Source of the DNA: Hydractinia symbiolongicarpus
Taxonomy: Eukaryota; Cnidaria; Hydrozoa; Anthoathecata; Hydractiniidae
NCBI RefSeq assembly: GCF_029227915.1
Contig: NC_079881.1
Coordinates: forward strand, 14,547,501 to 14,611,500
Length of the DNA: 64,000 nucleotides
Direction: 5' to 3'
In this document: positions 35,499 to 44,839 of the stretch, one piece after another
How the letters are laid out: every line of letters starts with the position of its first letter
Position numbering within the stretch: position 1 is the stretch's first letter
Position numbers and translations under genes: made by a program
Notes under the pieces: generated by a model
The model's database searches: none
What the model saw: the letters and a program-made list of their open reading frames with translations, nothing else
What the model was told of the DNA's origin: nothing

Positions 35499-35585
35499 AT
35501 GGGGTCAACCGCAGACAACATTAAGGTGTTTCAGGTATAATATAACAAAAACTGCACATTTAGCTAAAATGAAAACACAGTTTAC
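35499..35585 (+). repeat. 85-bp repeat, copy 2
   Basis: Same text as 31538-31625 with small changes. It continues into the array at 35585-36400, whereas copy 1 ends abruptly at the start of the long Helitron, so this repeat may be the first part of the array unit. Confidence 0.85.
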
Positions 35586-36400
35586 AACCAGTTATTACCC
35601 TATCATTGCAAAAAAATTTGGCCAAGCTTTTTTATTTTTAGGAAAATGTTCTGGGTGAAAGTTAAAAAATGAATGTTATTCCGGGCTGAGCGCTTAGTAC
35701 AGGTAAACAGTGTCACACATCCATATAGGTATAAATACCCTTGTCTAAAAAAACTTTATTACAACTTCGATTAAATAGAAATACAGGAAACAGCCTGTCG
35801 TAACACTGTGCTAAGTGCTTAGTACAGGTACACTCCCGCATTCAGCAGCGCATATAACTCTGTTCCAAAATACTATATTCTAACTTCAGGTTGAATAAAA
35901 ACACATGGTGAAACTGAAACAATCACTCAGCAATTTTATTTTGAGAAACGTTTTGTAAAATTTATAAAACTAGTCGTTAGCCCATGGAAAAAAGCACGGG
36001 TTCGCCAATCCTTTATATACATTGTGTGCTTCTCGCTACTTGCGCAGCTTAGCTACCATTTTTCATGACAGACGGACAGACGTATACGGGTATTATAATA
36101 TAAATAAAACAGATTTTAAAACCTATTTTTACCCTGTTAAGGCAAAACAATTGGACATCATTGTTTTATTATTCAGGAAAAGTTTCTGTGAGAGTTAAAG
36201 ACTTAATAAATTGTGACACTGGACTGAGCGATTAGGACAGGTTAACCATCTAGCATATCTGTATAGGTGTAATACTCTTTTCCAGACAAACTTTATTGCA
36301 ACTTTTGTTTAAATAAAAACACAGGAAAAAGCCTGCTGTTACCCCATCCAGCTAAAACAATATCTCAGCAATTTTATTTGTAGAATAGGTTTTATGACAG
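35585..36400 (+). repeat. Diverged array of 130-300 bp units, plus orientation
   Basis: Units share TTAGTACAGGTAAAC or TTAGGACAGGTTAAC, a TATAGGTRTAAT segment, AACTTTATTRCAACTT, AAATAGAAATACAGGAAACAGCCTG and CAGCAATTTTATTT. Roughly three units; a 133-bp Helitron sits between the second and third. Inverted relatives occur at 41340-41740. Confidence 0.65.
35970..36102 (-). mobile_element. Minimal Helitron derivative (133 bp)
   Basis: CTAGTCGTTAGCCCATGGAA at 35970 is the 3' end, and GACAGACGTATACGGGTATT followed by ATAATATA at 36075-36102 the 5' end. The terminal hairpin carries substitutions (CCCATGGAAAAAAGCACGGG). It interrupts the diverged repeat array at 35585-36400. Confidence 0.72.
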
Positions 36401-36469
36401 GTATCTTACTGCATTTACCATAAGAATCTTTAAGAATTTCGTTGTAGCTAAACTGCATTTGGCTACTTT

Positions 36470-37110
36470 CACTTTTAAGGTTACTGTAAAGGAAAAAACT
36501 CACTTGATGAGTAGTCTCAGAAAAACCGTTATAATTTATCAATACTTTCATATTTTTTTAAATTTTTTTTTTGTTTTTGAATGTTTAATGAAAGACGTAT
36601 TTGATGGTGTTATTTTCGTGAGATGTTAATTTTCCAAAAAGATAATATAGTGAAATAAACACACACCATTTTTTTTCACTGTACGTTTTAAAATGGCTTC
36701 TTTTTCCGAACGCGTGGTCGCAGACTTCTCGTTTTTGCACCATTATATTCAGCATAAATTAAATTCAAAAAGGTTCCCGGTTTTTTCTTTCTAATAACGT
36801 TGTTATGAAATTATTTGTAATTTTATGTAATAATTAAAAAAATGCATATTTTTTTCTTTCTGTCGTCATAACTTGCTAATCAAAAAAATCCGGGAACATT
36901 TTGTGCATAATTTATTCAGCTTCCCATTACCGAAAATTTCAATGAGCCAATAGGAAGCTTTCGGAAAAAGAGACCACAAACGTAAAGGCATGTATGCGAA
37001 AATTTACTAACGAGATACTTGTTTTTAAAGATTTTCGTAGGTGTTATGAAAAAGTGTGAACCGAGTATGCAGAAATTTTTCTTTATGCTAAATATGAATA
37101 ACAACTTCAA
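36470..37110 (+). repeat. MASFSERV repeat, copy 2
   Basis: Collinear with copy 1 from AAGGTTACTGTAAAGG to TTGTTTTTAAAGATTTTCGT, but truncated after ACCGAGTATGCAGAAATTTT. The core frame is longer here (33 codons): MASFSERVVADFSFLHHYIQ and continuing HKLNSKRFPVFSF before a stop. Confidence 0.82.
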
Positions 37111-37544
37111 AAGATTAGCAATAAATTAGGCTAGCTAGCTAGCTTGCCAGAAGAGCTGGACTTAGGCATGCTCCCTTAAAATCTGCGTTTGTAGCCAAAA
37201 TCCTAAAAGTTTATGATTTATAGCTAGAAAACATGAGAATATTTTATCTGAACATGACAAAATATAAAAAGCATAATACAACAATTAGAAAACTAAAAGG
37301 TCAAAAAACGACCGTCAACGCTAGAACTTTGAAGCATACAGGGTTCATAATTAAAATGGCGTTAATATTTTTCTGATTTTTAAATTTTGTTTTTTTATTT
37401 TTGATAACACGTGTATTTTTTAAAAATGATAGCCATAAATATTCTTTCCTAATTAATGGATAGAAACAAATAGCATACTAATACATAACAAAATGAAATA
37501 TTTCAAAACCTGGTTTTTCAAGGAGTTAGCAAGAAGAAGCCGTT

Positions 37545-37848
37545 GCTACCATTTTGTGTGACAAACAGAGAGACAGACGTATACGGGTATTAATAATATA
37601 GACTTTTTGTATTCTGTCGTGTCTTCGCTGATGTCAGCAAAATTTTAAGTCCTCATATCTCCTTATAAGTTCGTAAAAAGCACATAATCCAATACATTCA
37701 GCGTTCCACACATTACTGGCAACGGATACCTATACTTCGACAATTTATTTTTTGTATATGCACTGCTGACGTTAGCAAAACACCAAAACAGCCATTTTTT
37801 ACATTGTTTTTAGCCTGTGTGGATTTTTCCACGGGCCTTATCGACTAG
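37545..37848. mobile_element. Helitron fragments abutting 5' to 5' (minus piece, then plus-oriented piece)
   Basis: At 37548-37607 GACAGACGTATACGGGTATT and ATAATATAGA form the 5' end of a minus-strand copy. Directly after, a plus-oriented copy runs to 37848 with GCTGATGTCAGCA, GCACTGCTGACGTTAGCA and the 3' end GTGTGGATTTTTCCACGGGC followed by CTTATCGACTAG. Confidence 0.65.
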
Positions 37849-37849
37849 T

Positions 37850-38685
37850 AACATACTACTTTGTCTGTTTAAAGCTTTAGCTTCGTGGTTACTTAATCAA
37901 CATAAAAATCGTCAAGCTCATGTCATCTTTATCTAGCTAGTCGAATAATTAACTTCAATATTCGCTGAAAATAATTTTTGCTGCACAATCAATTTTATAC
38001 AATTTTCTGTTTAGCAAACTTCTGATCGTCACAATGACTTTCGAATTCTGAATAAAAAGTTTTTGTTTAGACAGTTCTGTTTTGAGTTGAATGACATTTA
38101 GATTATCATAAATTGCATAAACATACAATGCTTAAACAAAAACTATACTCTCCAGAAGATGTTTCAAATCTGGAACCCTTAACCAATCTTTATGAACAAG
38201 TATATCATTCTTAATACTTAGGGTCAATGGGCAATTACAAAATTGCAATCACAAACTGAAAATTGTTGCAAGTGTTAATACGTTCATCCAGGTAACCTGC
38301 GCCCCACCTTTCATTCTTTTAATAAGGTTTTTGCTATACTGCATGACTATGATACTTACTGAGATTATATATTTATCTATTAGACACCTGCATGCCAAAC
38401 TTTTAGGTCCCATACCTCTCAGAGCCTTATATTGGCCAAAATAATAGAGTAAATACGGAATGGATTACATGGTCATATGAAGAAATGGCCATTTATTTCA
38501 TTCTAAAGCGACGATTAAACGTTTGAAGATTTGTATTCCGTTTTAAAATGACGATAAAATTCATTCCGCATTGTGGCACACGCGTTTAGGTAGTTTGAAT
38601 AGCACAGGTGTTAAACATTCACGAGAGTCAAGTTAAATCTTACAAACACAATGAAATGAAACACACACAATTTTAGCAGCATGCA
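37850..38685. other. Intron sequence, nothing recognised
   Basis: Plain AT-rich sequence next to the eif3l exon at 38710; no repeat or coding pattern was identified. Confidence 0.5.
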
Positions 38686-38709
38686 ATATCATAACAGAAA
38701 AGAATAAAC

Positions 38710-38955
38710 CTTTTTATTTAAATCCACACTTCCAAGGACTTTGATGGCTTGATAATAATCTCCAAGAAGTGAATGTAAGCGCAAAAGACCAATCAAACTG
38801 AAGTAGCCCAACATTTTGTACAATGGCAGGCTGCCATAATCACCTGCAACTGTATCTGGATCTTCGTCATTTGCAAATACCTCCAATTGTTCATTGATGC
38901 GTGACGTTTCAACAAGACAATACAAAACATTCAACACACTGTGAACATTCCAAAC
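38710..38955 (-). CDS. eif3l: eif3l exon (246 nt), central helical region
   Basis: Exactly 82 codons, phase 0 at both ends. It opens with [20 protein letters not shown] and contains [20 protein letters not shown] then [20 protein letters not shown], ending DLNKK. It is collinear with animal eIF3L, including the motif [29 protein letters not shown]. The acceptor is TTGTTCTAG and the donor GTTTAT; the donor is non-optimal but correctly placed. An internal Met gives the appearance of a free-standing 82-residue ORF; the exon really begins 18 nt earlier. Confidence 0.96.
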
Positions 38956-39082
38956 CTAGAACAAAGGAAAACTCAAATAAAATATTGCTAATTAGAAAAT
39001 AAAACATTCACTGGGCTGACTTGTATCAAAATAGATTAAATTCTTAATAAGAAGATACTTTTTCCTTCAGAAAAAATCGTAC

Positions 39083-39240
39083 TTTGTAAACATTGTCTTT
39101 GAGAGACAACATCTCTTCTTCTGGTTTATTTACCAACTTTGCTCTGTACTGACAAAATGATTGAAACTGATATATAAATTCATCAATAATATCCCACATC
39201 CACTGGTTAGGAAGAACAAGTGTTGATGGTGCACTCTCAT
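39083..39240 (-). CDS. eif3l: eif3l exon (158 nt)
   Basis: Starts with AT completing an Asp codon, then reads ESAPSTLVLPNQWMWDIIDE and [20 protein letters not shown], continuing to DNVYK. This is the family block [26 protein letters not shown]. The acceptor is TTTTTTAAG and the donor GTACGA, which is slightly weak. Between the conserved QYR and the next exon the residues diverge from vertebrate sequences, as usual for this linker. The 5' intron (39241-52952) is 13,712 bp and full of repeats; the 3' intron is only 127 bp. Confidence 0.95.
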
Positions 39241-39739
39241 CTTAAAAAAGAGTGTTAAAAAATTTTTATCAAAAAAATAGTCAGATGTTGCGTGCTGTTT
39301 AGTTATGTACCATAACTAAAAAAATGATTAAACTCAGAAAAACATTGCCATGACTTCCACCTACAACTAACGAGTTTTTGACTCTTTTTCATAATAGCAA
39401 AAGCTCCTCTGGAAAAAAAAATTATGTATTATACCTCATTTGAAAGAAAATTTAATACTAATTCACTCACACACACAGAAATCAGAACTCCTACCTACAA
39501 AAAAGCAGCCACACCGAGCTATAAACCAGAACCCTTCAAAATTTGAAGGTTAGATCCTACATTGTTCTTTTTTTAAAAAAAATACATTAAGGGCATCATT
39601 TTTCGTGATAATTAAATATATATATAATAATATACATATATAATAATATACATATATGTTATATGTGATTATAATTCATGTTAATTAGTAAGGGTAAAAA
39701 AATCCAAATTTGCAGCAATTAATTTTTGCAAATTTTCCT

Positions 39740-40330
39740 AATGGTCAGTTTCCGAAAGTTAACTTTTATAAAATTAATGGTCTTGAGTCTAATATTTTTG
39801 CGGAGAGAGCGCAGCCCATTGGCTCATTAAATAAGGCAAATAATTGTGAAAAATAGGTACGGTGGAGAGTATATAGGATTTCAATATGATTTCCACGCCT
39901 CGTCTTCCTATACATTAAAAAAAGTTCTGCCGTTTGGGAGTCAGTTTCCCAGCGATTTAATATGGTCATTCTTTAGTACATTTTTAAGTGAGCGAATAAC
40001 ATGTTTTTAGTACTGCGATGGAGTTTTTGTTGTTTTTTAAATATCGTACCAAGCGTAAATGGTGCCGTTTCCAGTTGAGACAAAATATGCCTACAGTTTT
40101 TACCCATCTGATACATAAATTACTTTTACTAATATCACGTGACCTTTTCTCCAACACATAGCACCTCAAACTCAAACTTTCGTATATCACAACTGACGGA
40201 AGTACTTGTTCAAGAAAACGAAGGAAGGGTATGTCAGCTAGTATATCACTAATTTTTACATGTAATGGACCCATTCTTATTCACCACTCACAGCTAAAGC
40301 TATCTAGCTTAAAACTGCAGATTTAGATAC
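39740..40330 (+). repeat. Dispersed repeat, copy 1 (partner at 62225-62660)
   Basis: TTTTTGCGGAGAGAGCGCAG, GAGAGTATATAGGATTTC, CAAGAAAACGAAGGAAGGG and TGTAATGGACCCATTCTTATTC occur in the same order and orientation at 62225-62660. A minus-strand frame of 96 residues (MGPLHVKISDILADIPFLRF...) covers 40274-39984 but is broken in the partner copy, so coding is unlikely. Confidence 0.7.
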
Positions 40331-40640
40331 AATAATAATAGAACTTAGATAGCATTAGCTAGCTAGCTATTTGAATTGAAGAGTTAGCTAGCTAGCTAGC
40401 TAGCGAGCTAGCATGAAAAAGACCAAACATGGCTAGCATAAAGCTACCAAGCTAGCATAAAATTACCTACTTACCTGGGATAAAACTACCAATGTAGCTA
40501 GCATGAAATTAGCTATTTTAGGTAGCATAAAATGAGCAATATAGCTAGCTAGCTAACATAGAAAAATTCTTTCAGACAGATCTTCTAGCTATATAGCTAG
40601 CTAGCATCATAAAAAAATATTTTCCAGCTAGCTTCCATCC
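40300..40640. repeat. TAGC tetranucleotide-rich region
   Basis: Many short runs of TAGCTAGC, the longest TTAGCTAGCTAGCTAGCTAG at 40383 continuing to TAGCGAGCTAGC. TAGC is its own reverse complement when doubled (GCTAGC), so each run is palindromic. Similar shorter runs occur at 6822, 28890, 33081, 37128, 61805 and 62604. Confidence 0.85.
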
Positions 40641-41339
40641 CATAGCTTGTTCAATCTACAATCCTCCACAAAATTTGTTGTCTCTGGCAATTTTTTTTAC
40701 CAAAATTTAAGAACCAGAAAGTTTACCAAACTCAGCAAAAAAAAAATAGGTAGCTATACATATTTTGCAGATGATACATTTCGTCCACACTCATGATCAG
40801 TTTAAATATAAAGGTTGATGTATAATGTATATTATGTCTATGTATATAATGTACATAATATAATGTCATGTATAATCGTTTACGTTGCTCAGCCACAAAT
40901 GTCACTTCTTAACATTGAATGACAAGGAGTTGGATTGGAAAGTCATATTTTTGTGGACGACTGTAACCATATTGGATGCACATAACAAAACACCCGGGTA
41001 GTAGACATTGCCATGTTGTAGGTCAGAAAATCAACTTTGCATGCACCAGTTCGTGTCAAGTTGCAGAAACAGAAATTATTTATATATTGAAAAAGATTTT
41101 TGCAGTAACATCTACATTCTCTGTTACAGAGGCTTTTTAAATTCTGACCAGTGGTTCTTATGCAATCGTCAACATGTTTTGAAAACCTTCGAATATATAT
41201 ATATATATATTTCTTATTTAATTTTCCGATATGTATAGAGTGAGATATATCATGCTTAACTCCAGCTTTAGGTATAGGTCCCAAGCTAGCCTAATTAATT
41301 GCTATTCTTTTGAAGCTTTTGTTCGGTTTGAAATATGAG

Positions 41340-41740
41340 CTTTATATCCTACTGTCATAAAAACTTTTTGTGGAAATAAACATACTGCTGTTTGATTTTT
41401 AGCCGAACAGGGTAACAACAGGGAGTTTCTGCTGTTTTTTAATTAAATAAAGTTGCATAAGTTTTTTTGGAAAATGTGTTACGTCTAACCGATGTCAATG
41501 TAAACGTCAGGCTGGTACCTGTGTTTCTATTTAACTGATGTTGCACTACAGTTTTTTTGTTTTTTTGGCTTTTATGTGGATGTACGGCATTGTTTTCCTG
41601 TACTAAGTGCTCGCCCTGGAAAAAAATATATTACACCTGATACACATGCTGTGTGCGCTACACACAACTATTGATATATTGCATACTTGCATACTAAAAC
41701 GCTTGTGGCACAGTTTACAATTCCTATTAATCCACCAGAC
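41340..41740 (-). repeat. Inverted relative of the 35585-36400 array
   Basis: Reverse complement shows CAGGAAAACAATGCCGTACA, TTAATTAAATAGAAACACAGGT-like text and GTAAACTGTGCCACA, matching parts of 31480-31500 and 35700-35820 at lower identity. Boundaries are approximate. Confidence 0.5.
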
Positions 41741-41934
41741 ATTTAATGTATTTTGGCACATAATTCTGCTAAGATGATTCACTGTATATTGACCTTATAT
41801 AAATTTAATACCTTTTTATTTAGGTATTGAATTTGAATTATTTACACCTCAATAATTTCTATACTCATGGACTAATATGATACATAGCTTATTGCATTGT
41901 ACATTATTTTATTGAGTATATATAATCGTTGAGT

Positions 41935-42165
41935 CGTAGGGGAGGAGAGAGAGTTTCTATTAAGGTGCCTGACCCTGCCTTGCTGTTCCCTACCCTTCCT
42001 ATGCCTTTTATGGTGCCTGCCTACTATGCCCTTGCCTGTGCCTCCCATGCCTTGCCTACCCCTGCTCCGCTAATTCTCCCTCCTGTTTTCTTGCCTGCCT
42101 TGTCGTGCCCTTTCCTTGCCGTGCTTAATGCCTTTGCCTTGGCAACCTCTCCGCAACACTTTCTA
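41935..42165 (+). repeat. Degenerate CCTTGCC/CCTGCC minisatellite
   Basis: About 230 bp with strong strand bias (C and T on the plus strand), built of CCTTGCC, CCTACCC, TGCCTGCC and CCTATGCC variants. It is GC-rich against an AT-rich background and produces an 80-residue Pro/Ala/Leu-rich open frame that is best seen as a by-product. Confidence 0.75.
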
Positions 42166-42812
42166 AATTGATTTCTATATAAAAATACGACAATCAAATA
42201 TGTAACATTATATGAAAAGGTTATGCAGCAATGTTATTATGTCTACATCATCATCATACTCAGCTTAACGTCCGTTTTCCATGCTAGCATGGGTTGGACA
42301 GGGTATATTAATGACCCTCTTCCAATCTGATCTAGACTGTGATAGATCTAAACTCAACTTCCTCTGCATCAATTCTGTCCTTATAACCTCCTGCCAAGTC
42401 TTTCTCGGTCTGCCTCTGGGCTTTGCCCCAGGAACTATCAAGTCTCTACACTTTCTTACCCAATTATCCTCCTTCATTCTTTCCAAGTGCCCCAGCCAAT
42501 TCAATCTTCTTATCTGGATAACAACTTGAATTCTACGGACACTTAGCCGGCTTCTTAAGCCTGTGTCACACCTATGAAGCAGATGCAGATGCTGATGCAG
42601 AAGCATGACTGAAGCAAGTGAAGCAAGCGTGAAGCATGAAGCAAACGTTGAAGCAAGAATATCAAAAAAATTTGATATTCTTGCTTCATTGTTGCATCTG
42701 CTTCACGCCTGCTTCATGATTTTTGTAGTGTGAGCAGTTAATGCAAGGTGCGCAAGTGAAGCAAATGGTAAAAAACAAAAACAAAAAAACAGAACTTATC
42801 ATAACAACAAAT

Positions 42813-42914
42813 ATGGCAGATGAAAAACTTGCCGAAGTTGTCAGGAAATATACATTTATGTATGATAAATCCGATAAAGACCACAAAGATAAAAACAAAA
42901 GACTCCGAGCTTGA
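42813..42914 (+). pseudogene. MADF/SANT-like DNA-binding protein N-terminus of a Harbinger element
   Basis: 33 codons beginning MADEKLAEVVRKYTFMYDKS and ending DKDHKDKNKRLRA before TGA. A start such as KLAEVVRKYTFMYDKSDKDHKD followed by Arg-rich text before an expected Trp is characteristic of MADF/Myb-SANT-like domains, and Harbinger elements carry such a second gene. It is cut after the first helix. Confidence 0.65.
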
Positions 42915-43028
42915 TAATGAATTGTTAAAGATAATCATTCAGCAAGAGAAATAGCTTTTCTAAATTGAGTATCATTCTTTGCTATTGATGGACCAATAAC
43001 ATTTAAAAATTCTTTCCTCAAACTTATG

Positions 43029-43259
43029 CTAAAAAATTATCAAAAATTCTAACTTGAAATAAGATTCTCTGTCCCCAAGCAACACTTCTTGAGCCAGCGT
43101 ATGGTAAACACCACGTTGCTCACGATGCTTAAAAACTTCGCGAACCCATACTTTTCTTAAAATATTTAAAGTTTTTCCTCGTCGCTTGCGCCATCGTTTT
43201 TTCAACAACAAATATCCCAAAATTATAACTAAATACTCCTCTTCATCCATGTTTAACAA
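43029..43259 (-). pseudogene. Harbinger transposase N-terminus
   Basis: Contains MDEEEYLVIILGYLLLKKRW, then KVWVREVFKHREQRGVYHTL and AQEVLLGDRESYFK. The RxxWVRxxFxxRxxxGxYHTLxxEL pattern is the standard start of PIF/Harbinger transposases. The frame stops at 43029 shortly after, at the internal deletion. Confidence 0.85.
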
Positions 43260-43609
43260 AAGAATGCAATTGCTCCTTTTGCGCTAGTGTGAGCTACTTA
43301 CTTCACCTCTTGCTTCACTTCTTGCTTCACACTAACCGTGCATGCTTACTTCCCTTGCTTCTGCATCTGCTTCACAAGTGTGACACACGTTTTAGCTCAT
43401 CTGAACTCTTTCTGTCTCTCAGACTGGAGTTACACATCCACCTAACCATTCTCATATTCCGAATAAATGACAATCTAGGAATTCTATTTCTTAGAATAAC
43501 ATTCAATTACTCACGTTTTACGGAGAGATTTTACATTCTGTTTAAAGTTCTTGATAGCCAAAAAAAGTAATTTAACATACTTTCTGGTTTTTACATAGTT
43601 CGCATGAAT

Positions 43610-43800
43610 GAAGGTCAAAAATTGCCCAAAACTGCGCAGATAGATCTTGAAACGTTAATCAAGAAAATGTATAGGATCATGTACTTTTGACAAATGGTTG
43701 CAGAGATATTGAAGTTAAACATTCTTTGATGACGTCATCAACCTGTTTATTCAGAAAAAAATTTGGGGACCTGGGGTTGGGAAAACACATGTCGAAATTG
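43610..43800 (-). mobile_element. Internal Helitron-type fragment
   Basis: AAGAAAATGTATAGGATCAT (43662) with TTTGATGACGTCATCAACCT (43725) and GGGGACCTGGGGTTGGGAAA (43764) follows the same order as in 22724-23427. Both ends are missing. Confidence 0.6.
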
Positions 43801-44465
43801 CCCCTAACAAACACAGCGAGATTTTCAATGTGATTTTAAATCATATTATATATTTCAGATCATAATATTGTTGATAATTACAAATACTTCATGCTTTTTT
43901 TACGTAAATGAAATTGAAAAATACACAGCACATCTAAGAAAATTTGCTTAAGAATTTGTCTTACTTGTTATTTTTTAACGGCACAACGTCAATGCATTAG
44001 ACGAATGTCAATGGAATTTTTTAAAAAAGAGAAGCCATTGCACTGCACGATTAAGTATGACTCGTTTTGGAACAGATGGGTTGATAACGTTATCAAAAAA
44101 CCCAATATCTCTTTAACCGTTCCGCGTTTCGTAATTTTGACGATTTAGATAAACAGAAGCACAATGGATATTTTGGATAAAGTGGTGTTTTTTTTTACAT
44201 AATTGAAGATTTGTAAGGAAAATTTGTTGTTGGAAAAAATTAAGTCAGATGTTCTCCTTTTTATAAAGAAAACAGAGCTGATTTTTTTTATCAATTTTTA
44301 GTTTCTGATAACAATTTCTGCTTTTACACTGATTGTAATCCACATAACATAGAGACCAATACAACGTTCCAGATATAAGATATGTTGACCAGGTAATCAG
44401 TGATTTAGCATGTGTGTTTAATGAGATTTTAAACATCTTTCATTGTTTGTATACATTAATTACAG

Positions 44466-44837
44466 TTGGCAACAATATCAATAGGTCGAACAGGCTACAA
44501 AAACGTCTATAACTCAATACTTAAAAACTTGAACATCTCAGTTGGTAGAACAAATTTGTTGGTACCTTGGAGAAATTTCTCTCATATAAGTCAAACTTTT
44601 CTTTTTCTCGTCAAGCTTTTTTGGTACAATTTAAGCATTCGTGTTTTTTGTTGTGCAAGATGGCACCTGCAAAACGGAAGCTCACAGAAGAGATTGGAAA
44701 ACAAGGACGTGGTAGAGAAGTATTGTGTACCAAAAACTATGTTACATGAATGTAAAAATAAACATCAACTGACAACTTCTTTGGAAAATAAAGCTTCAAG
44801 AAAAAGCACACGTTCGATCACATGCTGGCCTAAATAG
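44466..44837 (+). pseudogene. Possible pogo-like HTH fragment (weak)
   Basis: From ATG at 44660 one frame reads MAPAKRKLTEEIGKQGRG; the next frame continues DVVEKYCVPKTMLHECKNKH and a basic tail. A basic start followed by a VVEKYxVPKTML helix is loosely like the psq/CENP-B helix-turn-helix of pogo transposases, but the change of frame and lack of any DDE domain make this a weak reading. Confidence 0.25.
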
Positions 44838-44839
44838 TA

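Larger units (their letters stand above)
24956..38709 (-). other. 13.75-kb eif3l intron filled with Helitrons and other repeats
   Basis: Intron between the exons ending at 38710 and starting at 24955. It contains several Helitron-type copies, a PIN-like repetitive pseudogene (29795-30930), two copies of the MASFSERV repeat and a diverged tandem array. No further host exon was recognised inside it. The next upstream large intron (39241-52952) is nearly the same size but has different repeat content, so the similar lengths look like chance. Confidence 0.85.
42558..43391. mobile_element. Harbinger deletion derivative (834 bp) with TTA duplication
   Basis: Ends AGCCTGTGTCACAC (42558) and, reverse complemented, AACGTGTGTCACAC (43391), followed on both sides by TGAAGCAGATGCAGA-type subterminal sequence. 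TTA flanks at 42555-42557 and 43392-43394. It contains the first part of two convergent genes: a MADF-like reading frame (+) and a Harbinger transposase start (-). The middle, with the catalytic domain, is deleted. The TIR differs from that of the Harbinger element at the window start, so it is another family. Confidence 0.85.
42246..43460 (-). pseudogene. RTE-like LINE 3' end, split by a Harbinger derivative
   Basis: Minus strand from about 43460: RMVRWMCNSSLRDRKSSDEL, the element, then RSRLSVRRIQVVIQIRRLNW, LGHLERMKEDNWVRKCRDLI and GRPRKTWQEVIRTELMQ, ending PTHASMENGR at 42265 and a short ATGATGATG tail. This is the C-terminal end of RTE-type LINE polyproteins. Reading through the insertion without the element and one TTA keeps the frame (SSDELRSRLS). 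Reverse transcriptase is missing (5' truncation). Confidence 0.85.

Noticed and set aside
31538-35585. 85-bp direct repeats as LTRs of a retrotransposon
   Set aside because: Too short for typical LTRs, no TG...CA ends, no primer-binding or polypurine sites, and no gag/pol between them; the interior is Helitron-type.
39984-40274. 96-residue minus-strand frame starting MGPLHVKIS
   Set aside because: The region is a dispersed repeat and the partner at 62225-62660 does not keep the frame, so coding is unlikely.
41929-42171. Pro/Ala/Leu-rich 80-residue open frame
   Set aside because: Produced by the CCTTGCC-type minisatellite; no evidence of a protein.
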